Positions 43,400 to 52,499 of a DNA stretch of 64,000 nt are shown piece by piece. Source of the stretch: an uncultured Candidatus Saccharibacteria bacterium. Lineage in GTDB: Bacteria; Patescibacteriota; Saccharimonadia; Saccharimonadales; Saccharimonadaceae. The notes beneath the pieces were generated by a model, which was not told where the DNA came from, did no database searches, and saw only the letters and a program-made list of their open reading frames with translations. Positions within the stretch are counted from its first letter, which is position 1; each line of letters starts with the position of its first letter. The stretch lies in assembly GCA_947095985.1 (NCBI GenBank), contig CAMUPZ010000001.1, positions 1 to 64,000 of the forward strand, in the 5' to 3' direction. The position numbers and the translations under genes were made by a program.

Positions 43400-43771
43400 T
43401 TATTTTCGGCCCAGACCTCTCTTCAACTTAGCCAAAATTCCGCGGCTACTACCAACGTGCGCCAACACGTCATCCTTATACTTTCTCACCTGACCGTTCA
43501 ACTTTGCCTCGACAATATCCACTGCCGCCAAAACGTTCATAGTTGAATCTTTAGCAGTAATTTTCTTATCTGGAACGTTAATAATAACTTCAACTTCGTA
43601 TTTATTACCACCAGGATTATCGATTTGCTTAATCTTTACATCTGCGGTCACGCTTTTACGGGCATGGCGTGGTAGATATTTGCCCAAACCACCAATTTTT
43701 CGCTCAACATATTTCTTAGTCGTATCGTTTAACTCGTACTTAACGCCAGTAATAGTAATATTTTTAATCAT
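43400..43771 (-). CDS. hpf: Ribosome hibernation/stability factor (HPF/RaiA)
   Basis: A 123-residue protein of the S30AE family that binds the decoding channel of resting ribosomes. Seen: ITITGVKYELNDTTKKYVERKIGGLGKYLPRHARK in pieces (beta-alpha start) and VEVIINVPDKKITAKDSTMNVLAAVDIVEAKLNGQVRKYK in pieces. It is the short form: the C-terminal dimerisation domain of long HPF is missing, replaced by a short basic tail. Strong AGGAGG site five bases before ATG. Confidence 0.92.
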   Translation of the reverse strand: MIKNITITGVKYELNDTTKKYVERKIGGLGKYLPRHARKSVTADVKIKQIDNPGGNKYEVEVIINVPDKKITAKDSTMNVLAAVDIVEAKLNGQVRKYKDDVLAHVGSSRGILAKLKRGLGRK

Positions 43772-43801
43772 TTTTCCTCCTACTAACTAATATGTCTTTC
43801 A

Positions 43802-45043
43802 TTATATCACGTCACGGCCATTCATATATGGTCGCAATACCTCTGGAACCGTCAAACTGCCATCTTCGTTTTGGAAATTCTCCAAAATCACCACCAATGA
43901 CCGCGCCAATGAAACCGCCGTGCCATTCAGGGTGTGAACCGACTCGATGTTGCCATTCGCGCGTCGCACGCGAATATTCAAACCGCGCGCTTGATAATCC
44001 GTACAATTCGAGCAGCTCGTCAGCTCGCGGTAGGTCTGATCAACTGGCGACCAATATTCAATATCATACTTTTTGGCAGCTGGCGCACCCAAGTCGCCCG
44101 CCGCGATATTCACCACGTGGTACGAAATACCAATTTGCTGCCACAGTGATTCCTCGACGCTGAGGATTTTTTCATGAATTTCCTTGGACTGTTCCGGCAG
44201 ACAGAACGCATACATTTCCAATTTGTTAAATTGGTGCACTCGGAACAAACCGCGGGTGTGCTTGCCATACGTGCCCGCTTCCCTGCGGTAGCACGGGCTA
44301 TACCCAGCGTAGAGCAGCGGCAAATCTTTCTCATCAAAAATTTCATCAGCGTGGTAGCCCGTCAGTGGCATTTCTGCAGTACCGATTAGGGTCAAATCTT
44401 CGCCCTCAACCACGTACTCATTGCTACCCTCGCCTTTTGGCGTAAAGCCCGCACCTTCTGCCGTGCGTAAATTCACCATATGAGGCACGGTCATAAAAGT
44501 AAAGCCTTGTTTCGTCACATAATCCAGCGCGAATTGCGTCACAGCATTTTCCAACAATGCCAGATCGCCCTTAAGGTAATAAAACTTCGCACCAGCTACT
44601 TTTGCTCCACGCTCAAAGTCTACCCAGCCGCGACTAACAGCATAGTCCAAATGATCCTTGGCGCCCGTTTTACGTTCGCCGTAAGCCTTTATCTCAACCG
44701 AATCTTCCTCACCACCAAGCGGCACGTCATCAAAGGTGATGTTTGGCACGTTTTTCAGAATTGCGGCTATTTTTTCTTCAGCGGCTTTCAAGTAGCCCTC
44801 GCGCTCCGCTAGCTCAATTTTCAGCTGTTTCCCCTGATCAATCAATTCCTGATCTGGACGACCGCCCTTCATCTGCGCCGAAATTGCATTCCGCCGTTCG
44901 CGCAATGCCTCAACTTGTTTTTGCAGGTCGCGGCGCTCGTCATCCAATTGCAACATTGTTGCAATATCGACCGCGTATCCCTTATCATGTGCTGATTTTT
45001 GCACCAAATCAGCATTTTCTCGAATAAATTTGATATCTAACAT
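43802..45043 (-). CDS. serS: Seryl-tRNA synthetase
   Basis: A 413-residue class II synthetase. N-terminal antiparallel coiled coil that holds the tRNA (about 27-100), then motif 1, motif 2 (YRREAGTYGKHTRGLFRVHQFNKLEMYAF in pieces), TAEMPLTGYHADEI, ELTSCSNCTDYQARGLNIR in pieces, and motif 3 near the end (LNGTAVSLARSLVVILEN). TATAAT (45050-45055) ends 6 bases before ATG. Confidence 0.96.
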   Translation of the reverse strand: MLDIKFIRENADLVQKSAHDKGYAVDIATMLQLDDERRDLQKQVEALRERRNAISAQMKGGRPDQELIDQGKQLKIELAEREGYLKAAEEKIAAILKNVPNITFDDVPLGGEEDSVEIKAYGERKTGAKDHLDYAVSRGWVDFERGAKVAGAKFYYLKGDLALLENAVTQFALDYVTKQGFTFMTVPHMVNLRTAEGAGFTPKGEGSNEYVVEGEDLTLIGTAEMPLTGYHADEIFDEKDLPLLYAGYSPCYRREAGTYGKHTRGLFRVHQFNKLEMYAFCLPEQSKEIHEKILSVEESLWQQIGISYHVVNIAAGDLGAPAAKKYDIEYWSPVDQTYRELTSCSNCTDYQARGLNIRVRRANGNIESVHTLNGTAVSLARSLVVILENFQNEDGSLTVPEVLRPYMNGRDVI

Positions 45044-45068
45044 ATCCTAATTATATAACAACTTCCGC

Positions 45069-45908
45069 TTAAACGTGAGAGATTATCCCTGCGCCAAGCA
45101 GCCCTATTATCACCAACCCTAACACAAATCGATAAATTATGAACGAACGAAAATTATTACTTTGGATAAATTTCAACAGCCAGGACACTGCCATATAACC
45201 CACGACAAACGAAACCGCAGTAGCAATGATGGTTGACGTCCAACCCACGCCGCCGTAAATGTGCTTATACTTGGTGACGACCTCCAATAGTCCTGCCGCC
45301 ACCAAAGCCGGAATCCCTAAGAAAAAGCTCAGTTTCGTGACCGATACGCGGTCAAATCCGCGGAACAAACCAACAGAGATTGTCGCACCAGAACGGCTGA
45401 CCCCAGGAATCAGCGACAGACATTGCCCCATGCCAATCGCCAGCGTATCCTTCCAGTTCGTCTCTGCTTCATTGCGCTTATTTTTTGCCGCCCGATTATC
45501 CGCCAGCCACATCACCACGCTCCAGCCGATCAGCCCGATTGCCACAAACCACAAACTCCGCAGCACCGTCTCAACTTCATGCTTAAACAATAAACCAACG
45601 ACAGCGATAGGAATTGAACCAATGATGATCGCCCAGCCGTATTTATAATCAAACTTCCGGCGCGCCCGCTTCCACCATAGCCCGCGCCACCAAGCTTGCA
45701 GAATCCGCCAAATATCGCTCCAGAAATAAATTACCGCCGCCAGAATTGCCCCAATTTGGATCACCGCCGTAAACGCCACCACGCTCGGATCGTCGATTTT
45801 CATCCCCATCAATTTCTCGACAATCGTCAAATGTCCAGTCGAAGAAATCGGCAAGAATTCCGTAATTCCTTCAATCACGCCAAGAATAATTGCTTGCCAC
45901 CAAGCCAC
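45069..45908 (-). CDS. uppP: Undecaprenyl-diphosphatase UppP (BacA)
   Basis: A 279-residue membrane phosphatase that recycles undecaprenyl diphosphate for wall synthesis. Both catalytic motifs are seen: GVIEGITEFLPISSTGHL (about 11-28) and LIPGVSRSGATISVGL (about 163-178). Seven to eight helices. GTG start at 45908. Works with UppS, MraY and MurG, all encoded in this window. Confidence 0.95.
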   Translation of the reverse strand: MAWWQAIILGVIEGITEFLPISSTGHLTIVEKLMGMKIDDPSVVAFTAVIQIGAILAAVIYFWSDIWRILQAWWRGLWWKRARRKFDYKYGWAIIIGSIPIAVVGLLFKHEVETVLRSLWFVAIGLIGWSVVMWLADNRAAKNKRNEAETNWKDTLAIGMGQCLSLIPGVSRSGATISVGLFRGFDRVSVTKLSFFLGIPALVAAGLLEVVTKYKHIYGGVGWTSTIIATAVSFVVGYMAVSWLLKFIQSNNFRSFIIYRFVLGLVIIGLLGAGIISHV

Positions 45909-45976
45909 GCTTAAAAATTACCTTTCATCTTTCAAGTGTAGCATTAGCGGTAAAATCATTCAAATTAATTCTTATC

Positions 45977-47263
45977 TTAAGCGTCAGAGTGATCTACATT
46001 ATCAGTGCCATAATACGCTGGACCATCTACATTTACGCCAGCAGGAGCATAAATCTTAAGCCCAATTGGCGTATAGAACAGTTGACAGCCACTAAAAAAT
46101 ATCGTTCGCGGACATTTTTCAGCAATAGACACTATCAATCGATCGCCCTCGCGTCGTACATTGACGTCCGGCTTCTTCATGTTTGGTAATTCTATGTACT
46201 CGGCCTCGATTTTCAGCTTATCAGAGTTGGTTCGTTTTACACTTCCCATTGCGCCGTTGATGGAAATTGTTTTTACATTATCTGCATCCGGAATTTCGAC
46301 ATTCATTCTCTTTGTCAGGTACTGCGATTCATATATAAATTCTGAGCTAGCTTTCATGCCAAATACAATTGAGCTGGCCATACCCATAGATATAACGACC
46401 GTAGCAATAATCATCGAGAGTGCAGACACGCGACTCATCGTCCAAGTAAAAACGCTACGCGACAACATCATACCCAAAACCGCCGCTGAAATGCCGCAAA
46501 TCACTAGTGAAATCCATAGACCCCAAGCCCATATTTGTGCATTTAATCCACTCAGCAGATCAATTACAGATAGTCCAACTGCGCCACCTACAATCAGCCC
46601 AATCACTACCCCAAGAGTCATCAGGAAAATTATAATTCCAGCAGAATAGCGAAGAATCTTAGAGGCCAAATCCCTACTCTCATTAGCTATTGCTGAGCCA
46701 CCCTCAACAGCTGCTTTTTTAAGAGCCGCCAGAGTTACTGACTTGCCGTGCATTCTTAATTTATCTGACGCTGTCCTCGCTGGAGGCATTGATAGCCACA
46801 TCACAACGTAAATTAATACAGCCGTACCAAAAGTTACGAACGGAGAGACAATTGCAATTAGCCGTACCCACAGCGGATTGATGTTAAAATATGCCGCCAC
46901 GCCTGCACACACGCCACCGATAATAGCATTATCAGTATCACGCATTAGTTGCTTTTCTGACTTTGACTCTGAACCATCACCATCCAGATCATCATCTACT
47001 GGGCTATCTCCATCAGCAAAATCACGCGACTCACCCATTTGCTTTTGAATCGCTAAAACATCGTCAACACTAATGACTCCTTCTTTCATTACGCCGCGCT
47101 CTGCCAAAATCTCAACCATCCGCGCTTCGATTTCCCTCATAGCTTCCGGCTCAGCGTGCATATTTTTTTGAATTGAATTAAGATATTTTTCTAGCAAACT
47201 TTTAGCTTCAATTTCTATACTAAAAGCCGTTTTTGCTAGATGAATTCTAGTTATCTCTTTCAT
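45977..47263 (-). CDS. PspC-domain membrane protein with toastrack-like C-terminus
   Basis: A 428-residue protein. The N-terminal helical region (about 1-90, KTAFSIEIEAKSLLEKYLNSI) is followed by a PspC domain (about 110-165: DNAIIGGVCAGVAAYFNINPLWVRLI split by a turn, VLIYVVMWLSMP), three or four more helices (about 205-310), and a beta-rich C-terminal domain (about 325-425) like the DUF4097 toastrack repeats. Such proteins sense envelope stress in Gram-positives. Its start overlaps the padR stop by one base, and it is the last gene of the ABC-PadR operon. Confidence 0.8.
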   Translation of the reverse strand: MKEITRIHLAKTAFSIEIEAKSLLEKYLNSIQKNMHAEPEAMREIEARMVEILAERGVMKEGVISVDDVLAIQKQMGESRDFADGDSPVDDDLDGDGSESKSEKQLMRDTDNAIIGGVCAGVAAYFNINPLWVRLIAIVSPFVTFGTAVLIYVVMWLSMPPARTASDKLRMHGKSVTLAALKKAAVEGGSAIANESRDLASKILRYSAGIIIFLMTLGVVIGLIVGGAVGLSVIDLLSGLNAQIWAWGLWISLVICGISAAVLGMMLSRSVFTWTMSRVSALSMIIATVVISMGMASSIVFGMKASSEFIYESQYLTKRMNVEIPDADNVKTISINGAMGSVKRTNSDKLKIEAEYIELPNMKKPDVNVRREGDRLIVSIAEKCPRTIFFSGCQLFYTPIGLKIYAPAGVNVDGPAYYGTDNVDHSDA

Positions 47264-47607
47264 TAATTCACACCTTTCTCAAGATCTTTAAGCGAACTAT
47301 TCAACATTTTTATGCGATACTTTAACTCATCAACTAACTGAAAGCCACTATCTGTTAATGAGTAATATTTTCTGGGCGGCCCCTGCTCACTTTCCCGCCA
47401 TTCATGCAGTAAATACCCATACTTCTGCAGTCTGTTTAGCAGCGGATAAATTGTGCCCTCAACAACCATTAGATCCGAGTCACTTAATCGCCTAACGATG
47501 TCACCAGCATACTGCTCCTGCTTAGAGCAGGAAAGCAGCACGCAGTACACCAAAAAACCTTTACGTAGCTGAATGGTTAGGCTTTCAGCATAATCACTAG
47601 GATTCAT
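47263..47607 (-). CDS. PadR family transcriptional regulator
   Basis: A 114-residue winged-helix protein. LRKGFLVYCVLLSCSKQEQYAGDIVRRL and LMVVEGTIYPLLNRLQKYGYL, then SEQGPPRKYYSLTDSG, are the PadR signature in pieces, with a short C-terminal dimer helix. The frame is open to 47640, but ATG 47607 has AGGAAAGG just upstream. It overlaps the ABC ATPase gene by 11 bases. It probably represses this operon through the dyad at 49639-49652. Confidence 0.9.
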   Translation of the reverse strand: MNPSDYAESLTIQLRKGFLVYCVLLSCSKQEQYAGDIVRRLSDSDLMVVEGTIYPLLNRLQKYGYLLHEWRESEQGPPRKYYSLTDSGFQLVDELKYRIKMLNSSLKDLEKGVN

Positions 47608-48295
47608 ACCTTTCCTCTTGTGGAATATTAGTACCTTCAATTTGCCCGTCTTTTATACGGATTTGGTAATCGCATTTTTTAGCCAAATCATCATCATGAG
47701 TCACCACTATCAACGTCGCACCTTTTTGTTTGTTATAGTTAAACAGTAGCTCTTCTATCTTAGCGCCAGTTTCGCTGTCTAGATTACCCGTTGGCTCATC
47801 AGCAAAGATAATCTGCGGATCGCCAACAATCGCCCTGGCAATCGCCAAACGCTGCTTTTGACCACCAGACAAATCTTTGGCGCGGCTTTTACGCTTCTCA
47901 TACAAATCCACCGCCATCAGAGCCTCGTTGATTTTCGCTTCGCGCATTTTTTGTGGCAGCTGTGCGATTTCTAGCGGCAGACTAACATTATCCTCAACAC
48001 TTTCGTTACCTTGAACGAAAAAGCTCTGGAAAATAAACCCTATTTTTTTAGCCCGGAATTCATCAACCTGCTTCTGTTTCAGCTGCAAAATATCTTGCCC
48101 ATCAATAATCACTCGACCCTGCTGCGGACGGTCAAGTCCAGAAATTGCGTGCATCAATGTCGACTTTCCTGAGCCAGATTTACCAAGAATCGCCACACTA
48201 ACGCCCGTTGGAATTTTCAGACTGACATCATTTAACGCTACAAATTGATTTTTCTTTTTGCCATAAATTTTCGTTACGTTATTAAGTTCAATCAT
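47597..48295 (-). CDS. ABC transporter ATPase (MacB/LolD type)
   Basis: A 232-residue ABC ATPase: Walker A LGKSGSGKSTLMH (about 36-48), Q-loop FIFQSFFVQGNESV, signature DLSGGQKQRLAIARA, Walker B IIFADEPTGNLDS, switch histidine VVTHDDD. The type matches export of peptides or lipids by mechanotransmission. Partner is the MacB-like permease 10 bases upstream. Ribosome site AGGAG before the ATG. Confidence 0.93.
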   Translation of the reverse strand: MIELNNVTKIYGKKKNQFVALNDVSLKIPTGVSVAILGKSGSGKSTLMHAISGLDRPQQGRVIIDGQDILQLKQKQVDEFRAKKIGFIFQSFFVQGNESVEDNVSLPLEIAQLPQKMREAKINEALMAVDLYEKRKSRAKDLSGGQKQRLAIARAIVGDPQIIFADEPTGNLDSETGAKIEELLFNYNKQKGATLIVVTHDDDLAKKCDYQIRIKDGQIEGTNIPQEERYES

Positions 48296-48305
48296 GATAT
48301 TTCTC

Positions 48306-49613
48306 CTATTCTGTCCTTAACGCCTCAATTGGGTCTAACTTTGTTGCCTTGCGGCTCGGTAGCCAACCAGCCAGCACTGCCATCACCATTAGGCTGACTA
48401 TCAGTAAAATAATTTGTATTGGATTAATAACCAGAAGATTAGTACCCGCCCCCAGTTTTAGCGCACTAGCAATTGCTGGATTAAACAATGTTATCGAGCT
48501 TGCAAAGCCAACACCGATTAGTCCGCCCAATAAACCAACCCAAGCTGCTTCATATCTAAATAACCTACCGATATCGCGGCCACTCGTGCCCAACGCCTTC
48601 ATCAAACCGATTTGACTGGTTCGCTCCAGAACTGAAATATACATAGTATTAATGATACCAAACACACTTGCCAGTAGCGCCAGTCCACCAAAACCTATCA
48701 AAGCCATCTGAGCCACATTAACCATTGTCAGAAGCGCCTTACGAGCATCTTGAATTGACGACGCAGTATAGCTTTTGCTGATTTCATCCTTTACGGCGTC
48801 AACATTCTTTACGTCATCAACAGACACAATCACCAATGAGTATTCGTTAGGCAACCGCTTATAATGACTATATTCGTAAATATCCTTAGCGTCGTCTGAC
48901 GATATCCTCACGGCAGGCTGATAGAAGATTGTTGTGTCTGACTGTTTATCAACCGCTACAATTTTTAACGAGATCTCTTTAGAAGCACTAGCACTCCACG
49001 ATGATCCGCCACGAATACCTAGTGTAATAGTTTTACCGATAGCCGACTCAGCACTAGCAAAGCCCATTTTTTGTACATAAGACTCTGGAATAATAGCTTC
49101 ACCCGACTTCAACATAAAATCGTCCAAACTACCAGCCGCCAATTCCGCCCGAGTCCGGTCCGCCTTAACTGCTATATCTGGAGTAAATTTCTTACCATTC
49201 CCCGAACTTTTAACATACACAATTCCAGACGTAGAGTAGGATGGTATGACTTTTTCTACGTGCGGAATACTGCGTAATTTTGCGAGATCCTCATCGCCCA
49301 TTGAATACTTACTACGCAATGAAGAATCATCCTTTACCTCGCTACTTTTATTTTTATCTTTTGAGTCGCTATACTCTGGTAAAGACTCCTCCTCTGCTGA
49401 TGATGAAACAGCTTTTTTATATACTGTAATCACCTTCTTATCGCCAGCAGAATCAACTATGTTATTGGTATATAATCGACCACCCTCACCCGCCATCATC
49501 GCTAGCCCAATTGTAAATGCCCCGACTGAAATCGCCAGTGCCGTTAAAATCGTCCGACCTTTCGACTGGCGAAGGTTGCGCCCGGCTCGCTTAATAATAT
49601 CTATTCTTCTCAT
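48306..49613 (-). CDS. MacB/FtsX-like ABC transporter permease
   Basis: A 435-residue permease: basic N-terminus and first helix (about 17-40), a large external domain (about 45-285) of the MacB_PCD type, then three helices (about 300-325, 350-375, 395-420) with the FtsX-type block LERTSQIGLMKALGTSGRDI. The external domain holds a serine- and lysine-rich insertion (about 65-100) that looks disordered. Ribosome site AAGGAG. First gene of the permease-ATPase-padR-PspC operon. Confidence 0.9.
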   Translation of the reverse strand: MRRIDIIKRAGRNLRQSKGRTILTALAISVGAFTIGLAMMAGEGGRLYTNNIVDSAGDKKVITVYKKAVSSSAEEESLPEYSDSKDKNKSSEVKDDSSLRSKYSMGDEDLAKLRSIPHVEKVIPSYSTSGIVYVKSSGNGKKFTPDIAVKADRTRAELAAGSLDDFMLKSGEAIIPESYVQKMGFASAESAIGKTITLGIRGGSSWSASASKEISLKIVAVDKQSDTTIFYQPAVRISSDDAKDIYEYSHYKRLPNEYSLVIVSVDDVKNVDAVKDEISKSYTASSIQDARKALLTMVNVAQMALIGFGGLALLASVFGIINTMYISVLERTSQIGLMKALGTSGRDIGRLFRYEAAWVGLLGGLIGVGFASSITLFNPAIASALKLGAGTNLLVINPIQIILLIVSLMVMAVLAGWLPSRKATKLDPIEALRTE

Positions 49614-49638
49614 ACTACGCTCCTTATAGTTTTGCTAT

Positions 49639-49652
49639 ACATAGTACTATGT
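49639..49652 (-). promoter_or_regulatory. Dyad operator upstream of the ABC-PadR operon
   Basis: A perfect 14-base palindrome ACATAGTACTATGT just downstream of a promoter-like TTGACT...TATAAC on the minus strand. Position near the transcription start and the ACAT/ATGT half-sites fit a PadR operator. Recognition by the operon's PadR is inference. Confidence 0.6.
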
Positions 49653-49759
49653 TATACAAGGTACTGTAAATAGTCAAGTACTCTATTTATTTTTAATTAG
49701 AATACCACCGTATTGTTAAAAATATCTTTTAGAATACCACGAAACAGAATCCGAATGCC

Positions 49760-50713
49760 CTACTCCTCGTCATATTCATCTTCAATTTCCTGATCCAAAA
49801 TCTCCTCAATCACATCTTCCAGTGTAATAATTCCCAGCTCAGTTTCATCGTCCATCACCACAAACAAATGATTGCGAGTTTGGATAAATCGGCTCAGCAC
49901 CGTGTCCAGCCGCGACCGCGCGTCAATGTCATGAATCTTGTCACGGTACAATTGGCTAATCGGCAGTGGCAGATCGCGCCCCACCACATCCTTCACATAT
50001 AAAACGCCGACCAATCTTCCTTCGGAGCAAACTGGGATTCGCGAATGGCCAGCGTGTTTAATTTGCGCTAGTAGTGTCGCGTCAAGTTCATCATCCAAAT
50101 CGACAGTGAAAACATCACTCATTGGTGTAACCAAATCACCAGCCGTCTTTTTACTAAACTGCAACGCTCCCGCCGCGATTCGACTTTCATCATAATCGAC
50201 TGGGCTATCCGAACGCTCAGCATGTTCATGAATGATCTGTTCTAGCTCTTGGTGTGAGTACAGCTGTGGCGCTTCCTTACCTACCCAGCGATTGAGTAGC
50301 TTGGACATCGGCCGGGCCAATGGCCAAAATAGCACATAAATCACATCTAGCAGCCAGAAGAAATAACGCGTGATCTGATAGCCGCGCTGCGTAAAAATCG
50401 CTTGCGGCAAAATCTCGCCAAACATCGTGATGAGTAGTGTGGCGATCAGCCCACCAACCACGCCATTCGTCATATTGCCCAGCAAAATCGACATCGCCGT
50501 ATTCACGCCGACATTGCCCAGCAAAATACAGAAAATCAGATAGTAGCCATCTTTGCGGTAGCGATACACCCGTGCAGCGATCACATCGCCGTGTCTGGCT
50601 TTGCGCTTCAAGTCGTCTGGTCTCGCCATCATCAAGCCAATATTCAGGCCTGAAAATATCCCAGATAACGCCAATAATAAAACGGCCATCAACCACAGTA
50701 AAATATCAGACAT
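49760..50713 (-). CDS. CNNM/CorC-type membrane protein with CBS domains
   Basis: A 317-residue protein: DUF21 transmembrane domain (four helices within about 1-160), a cytoplasmic helix, and a CBS pair (about 190-305; VFTVDLDDELDATLLAQIKHAGHSRIPV in pieces). The CorC_HlyC end domain found in longer relatives is missing. The family is linked to magnesium or other divalent ion export. It starts 3 bases after the DUF2207 gene. Confidence 0.88.
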   Translation of the reverse strand: MSDILLWLMAVLLLALSGIFSGLNIGLMMARPDDLKRKARHGDVIAARVYRYRKDGYYLIFCILLGNVGVNTAMSILLGNMTNGVVGGLIATLLITMFGEILPQAIFTQRGYQITRYFFWLLDVIYVLFWPLARPMSKLLNRWVGKEAPQLYSHQELEQIIHEHAERSDSPVDYDESRIAAGALQFSKKTAGDLVTPMSDVFTVDLDDELDATLLAQIKHAGHSRIPVCSEGRLVGVLYVKDVVGRDLPLPISQLYRDKIHDIDARSRLDTVLSRFIQTRNHLFVVMDDETELGIITLEDVIEEILDQEIEDEYDEE

Positions 50714-50716
50714 AGC

Positions 50717-52471
50717 TTACCAGCCGCCACCTCCGCCGCCACCTCCGCCACCACCAGCGAAGCCGCCACCAGTCGAACCACCAGAGGTCGATGAATAGTC
50801 GCTGGCGCTACTGGCCACGCTTGACAGACTGTTCATTCCAGCCGCAAATGCCGCCGCGTTGAACGCGCCCTGACCACTGTACCAATCTGGCTGCTCACCA
50901 ACTTGCTCATAGTATTTGCCCAACTGCTTACTCCACTCTTTTTCCTGCCCGAACAGCACCGCGTATGGCAAAACTCGCTCATACAATTTCACCAATTGCC
51001 GCTCATCAGCCGTATCAATCTTCACTTTTTCCGCACCCTCAGGACTTTGTAACATCTGTAGGCGCTCAGCTTCAGCCACACCAATATACATTTTCAATCC
51101 CGCCAAATACCGCCTGAGTGCTAAGCCCTCATCAGTCAGTGACCAACCAAATGACAAGGCAAATACTATACCCGCCATTATTAATAATACCGGCGACAGC
51201 AATAATGCACCGATAACAAAAAACCATAAAGCCCACTTCTGTACAATTCGCTTATTTTCTGGTTTTTGCTCACACAAAGCATACTTACCGCGAGCCAAAC
51301 TCTTCAAATTGTTATCATCATCACCTGTTCGCGCCGCATACGACAAATTATTCTGTAGCTTTTTCAGATTTAGCCGCTGACCTGGTTTTGGCATCGACTC
51401 GCCAAACATGTCCCGAATAACTTCAGACTCTTCCGGCCTCAGCTCTGTCAAGTCTTTGACAATTTCAATTTCATACTGCGCCGACCGTAAAAATGACGCC
51501 TTTTTCACTTCGTACAATTTGATATAATGCCGCACCGCTAAATCCAGCAACTGAGCAACCTTCGCCGAGCCCTTAACTATAAAGAGATCATACCTTTTCA
51601 AAATATATGTTGACATCATCACACTCGCCTGTTTTGGCGGCAAATATTCTGGCGGAATTGGCTTGAGTTCGCTATATCTACCAAACAGCCGTCGGTAGCG
51701 CCAGATTAGTAACAATATTAAAATGGCCGTCAAACTACTCACTACCGCTTGTACCGTTGACCAAATTTTTATAAACTTTTCGATCAACGTCTCCTGATAA
51801 CCAGCAAACGTACCGCCAGTAAAACCAACCGCCATCGTTATGCCCTCCCGACGGTCCAGTCGATTCACATTTGCAACAATTTCACTCTTATCACCACTGA
51901 TGCTACACCGCTGCCTCGATCCCTGCTTACCAACATAACAGAAAGCTTCGCCGCGCCGCGCCGCCTGAAGTGACTCGTCAAGCTTCACTGAAACTCGTAC
52001 ATTCTCCATGGGCACCCGCCACTCATTGCCGATGACGTCCCAGTAGAACTCATCACGCCCCGTATTGTCATAGTGCTTAGTTACATCACGCTGAGTAAAC
52101 TTGATGACGTAGGTTTTCTCACCCTGAACGTAAACATCTTTCTTGCCAATCCTTAGCTCATCGCCATTCCAGTTATACTCCAGTGTTTTCCCCTGCTCAT
52201 CAGTCACCGATTGCAATGAAAAACTCGTCGGATGACTATCATACTTCTTCACAAATATTGGTGCAATACCACGGTTTTGATTCGGCGGAAAATTAGCAGT
52301 AATTCGCCACGTTGCCGCCAACGTTGAACGATTCTCGCCGTCGCGGCCCAATGAATACTCTGCATCAAATTTAGTGACGGTAAAATTGTCCGTCTGCGCC
52401 GCAAACGCCGCTTGGCCAGATCCAACCAACAGAGATCCAGCGATTAGTATCCCCAATATAAATCGCTTCAT
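50717..52471 (-). CDS. DUF2207 family membrane protein with polyglycine tail
   Basis: A 584-residue protein: signal peptide (1-25, ending AAFA), an external beta-rich N-terminal domain (about 30-230) with DEFYWDVIGNEWRVPMENV typical of DUF2207, a membrane helix (about 240-262), a cytoplasmic region, a hydrophobic pair (about 405-445), and a C-terminus of serines then a run of glycines ending in tryptophan. Function of the family is unknown. TGTTATAAT ends 6 bases before the ATG. Confidence 0.85.
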   Translation of the reverse strand: MKRFILGILIAGSLLVGSGQAAFAAQTDNFTVTKFDAEYSLGRDGENRSTLAATWRITANFPPNQNRGIAPIFVKKYDSHPTSFSLQSVTDEQGKTLEYNWNGDELRIGKKDVYVQGEKTYVIKFTQRDVTKHYDNTGRDEFYWDVIGNEWRVPMENVRVSVKLDESLQAARRGEAFCYVGKQGSRQRCSISGDKSEIVANVNRLDRREGITMAVGFTGGTFAGYQETLIEKFIKIWSTVQAVVSSLTAILILLLIWRYRRLFGRYSELKPIPPEYLPPKQASVMMSTYILKRYDLFIVKGSAKVAQLLDLAVRHYIKLYEVKKASFLRSAQYEIEIVKDLTELRPEESEVIRDMFGESMPKPGQRLNLKKLQNNLSYAARTGDDDNNLKSLARGKYALCEQKPENKRIVQKWALWFFVIGALLLSPVLLIMAGIVFALSFGWSLTDEGLALRRYLAGLKMYIGVAEAERLQMLQSPEGAEKVKIDTADERQLVKLYERVLPYAVLFGQEKEWSKQLGKYYEQVGEQPDWYSGQGAFNAAAFAAGMNSLSSVASSASDYSSTSGGSTGGGFAGGGGGGGGGGGW

Positions 52472-52499
52472 ACTCTAATTATAACAAACTAAAATCACG

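Noticed and set aside
49690..49740. Repeated AGAATACCAC near the ABC operon
   Set aside because: Two short copies about 37 bases apart; too short to call an element without comparison.
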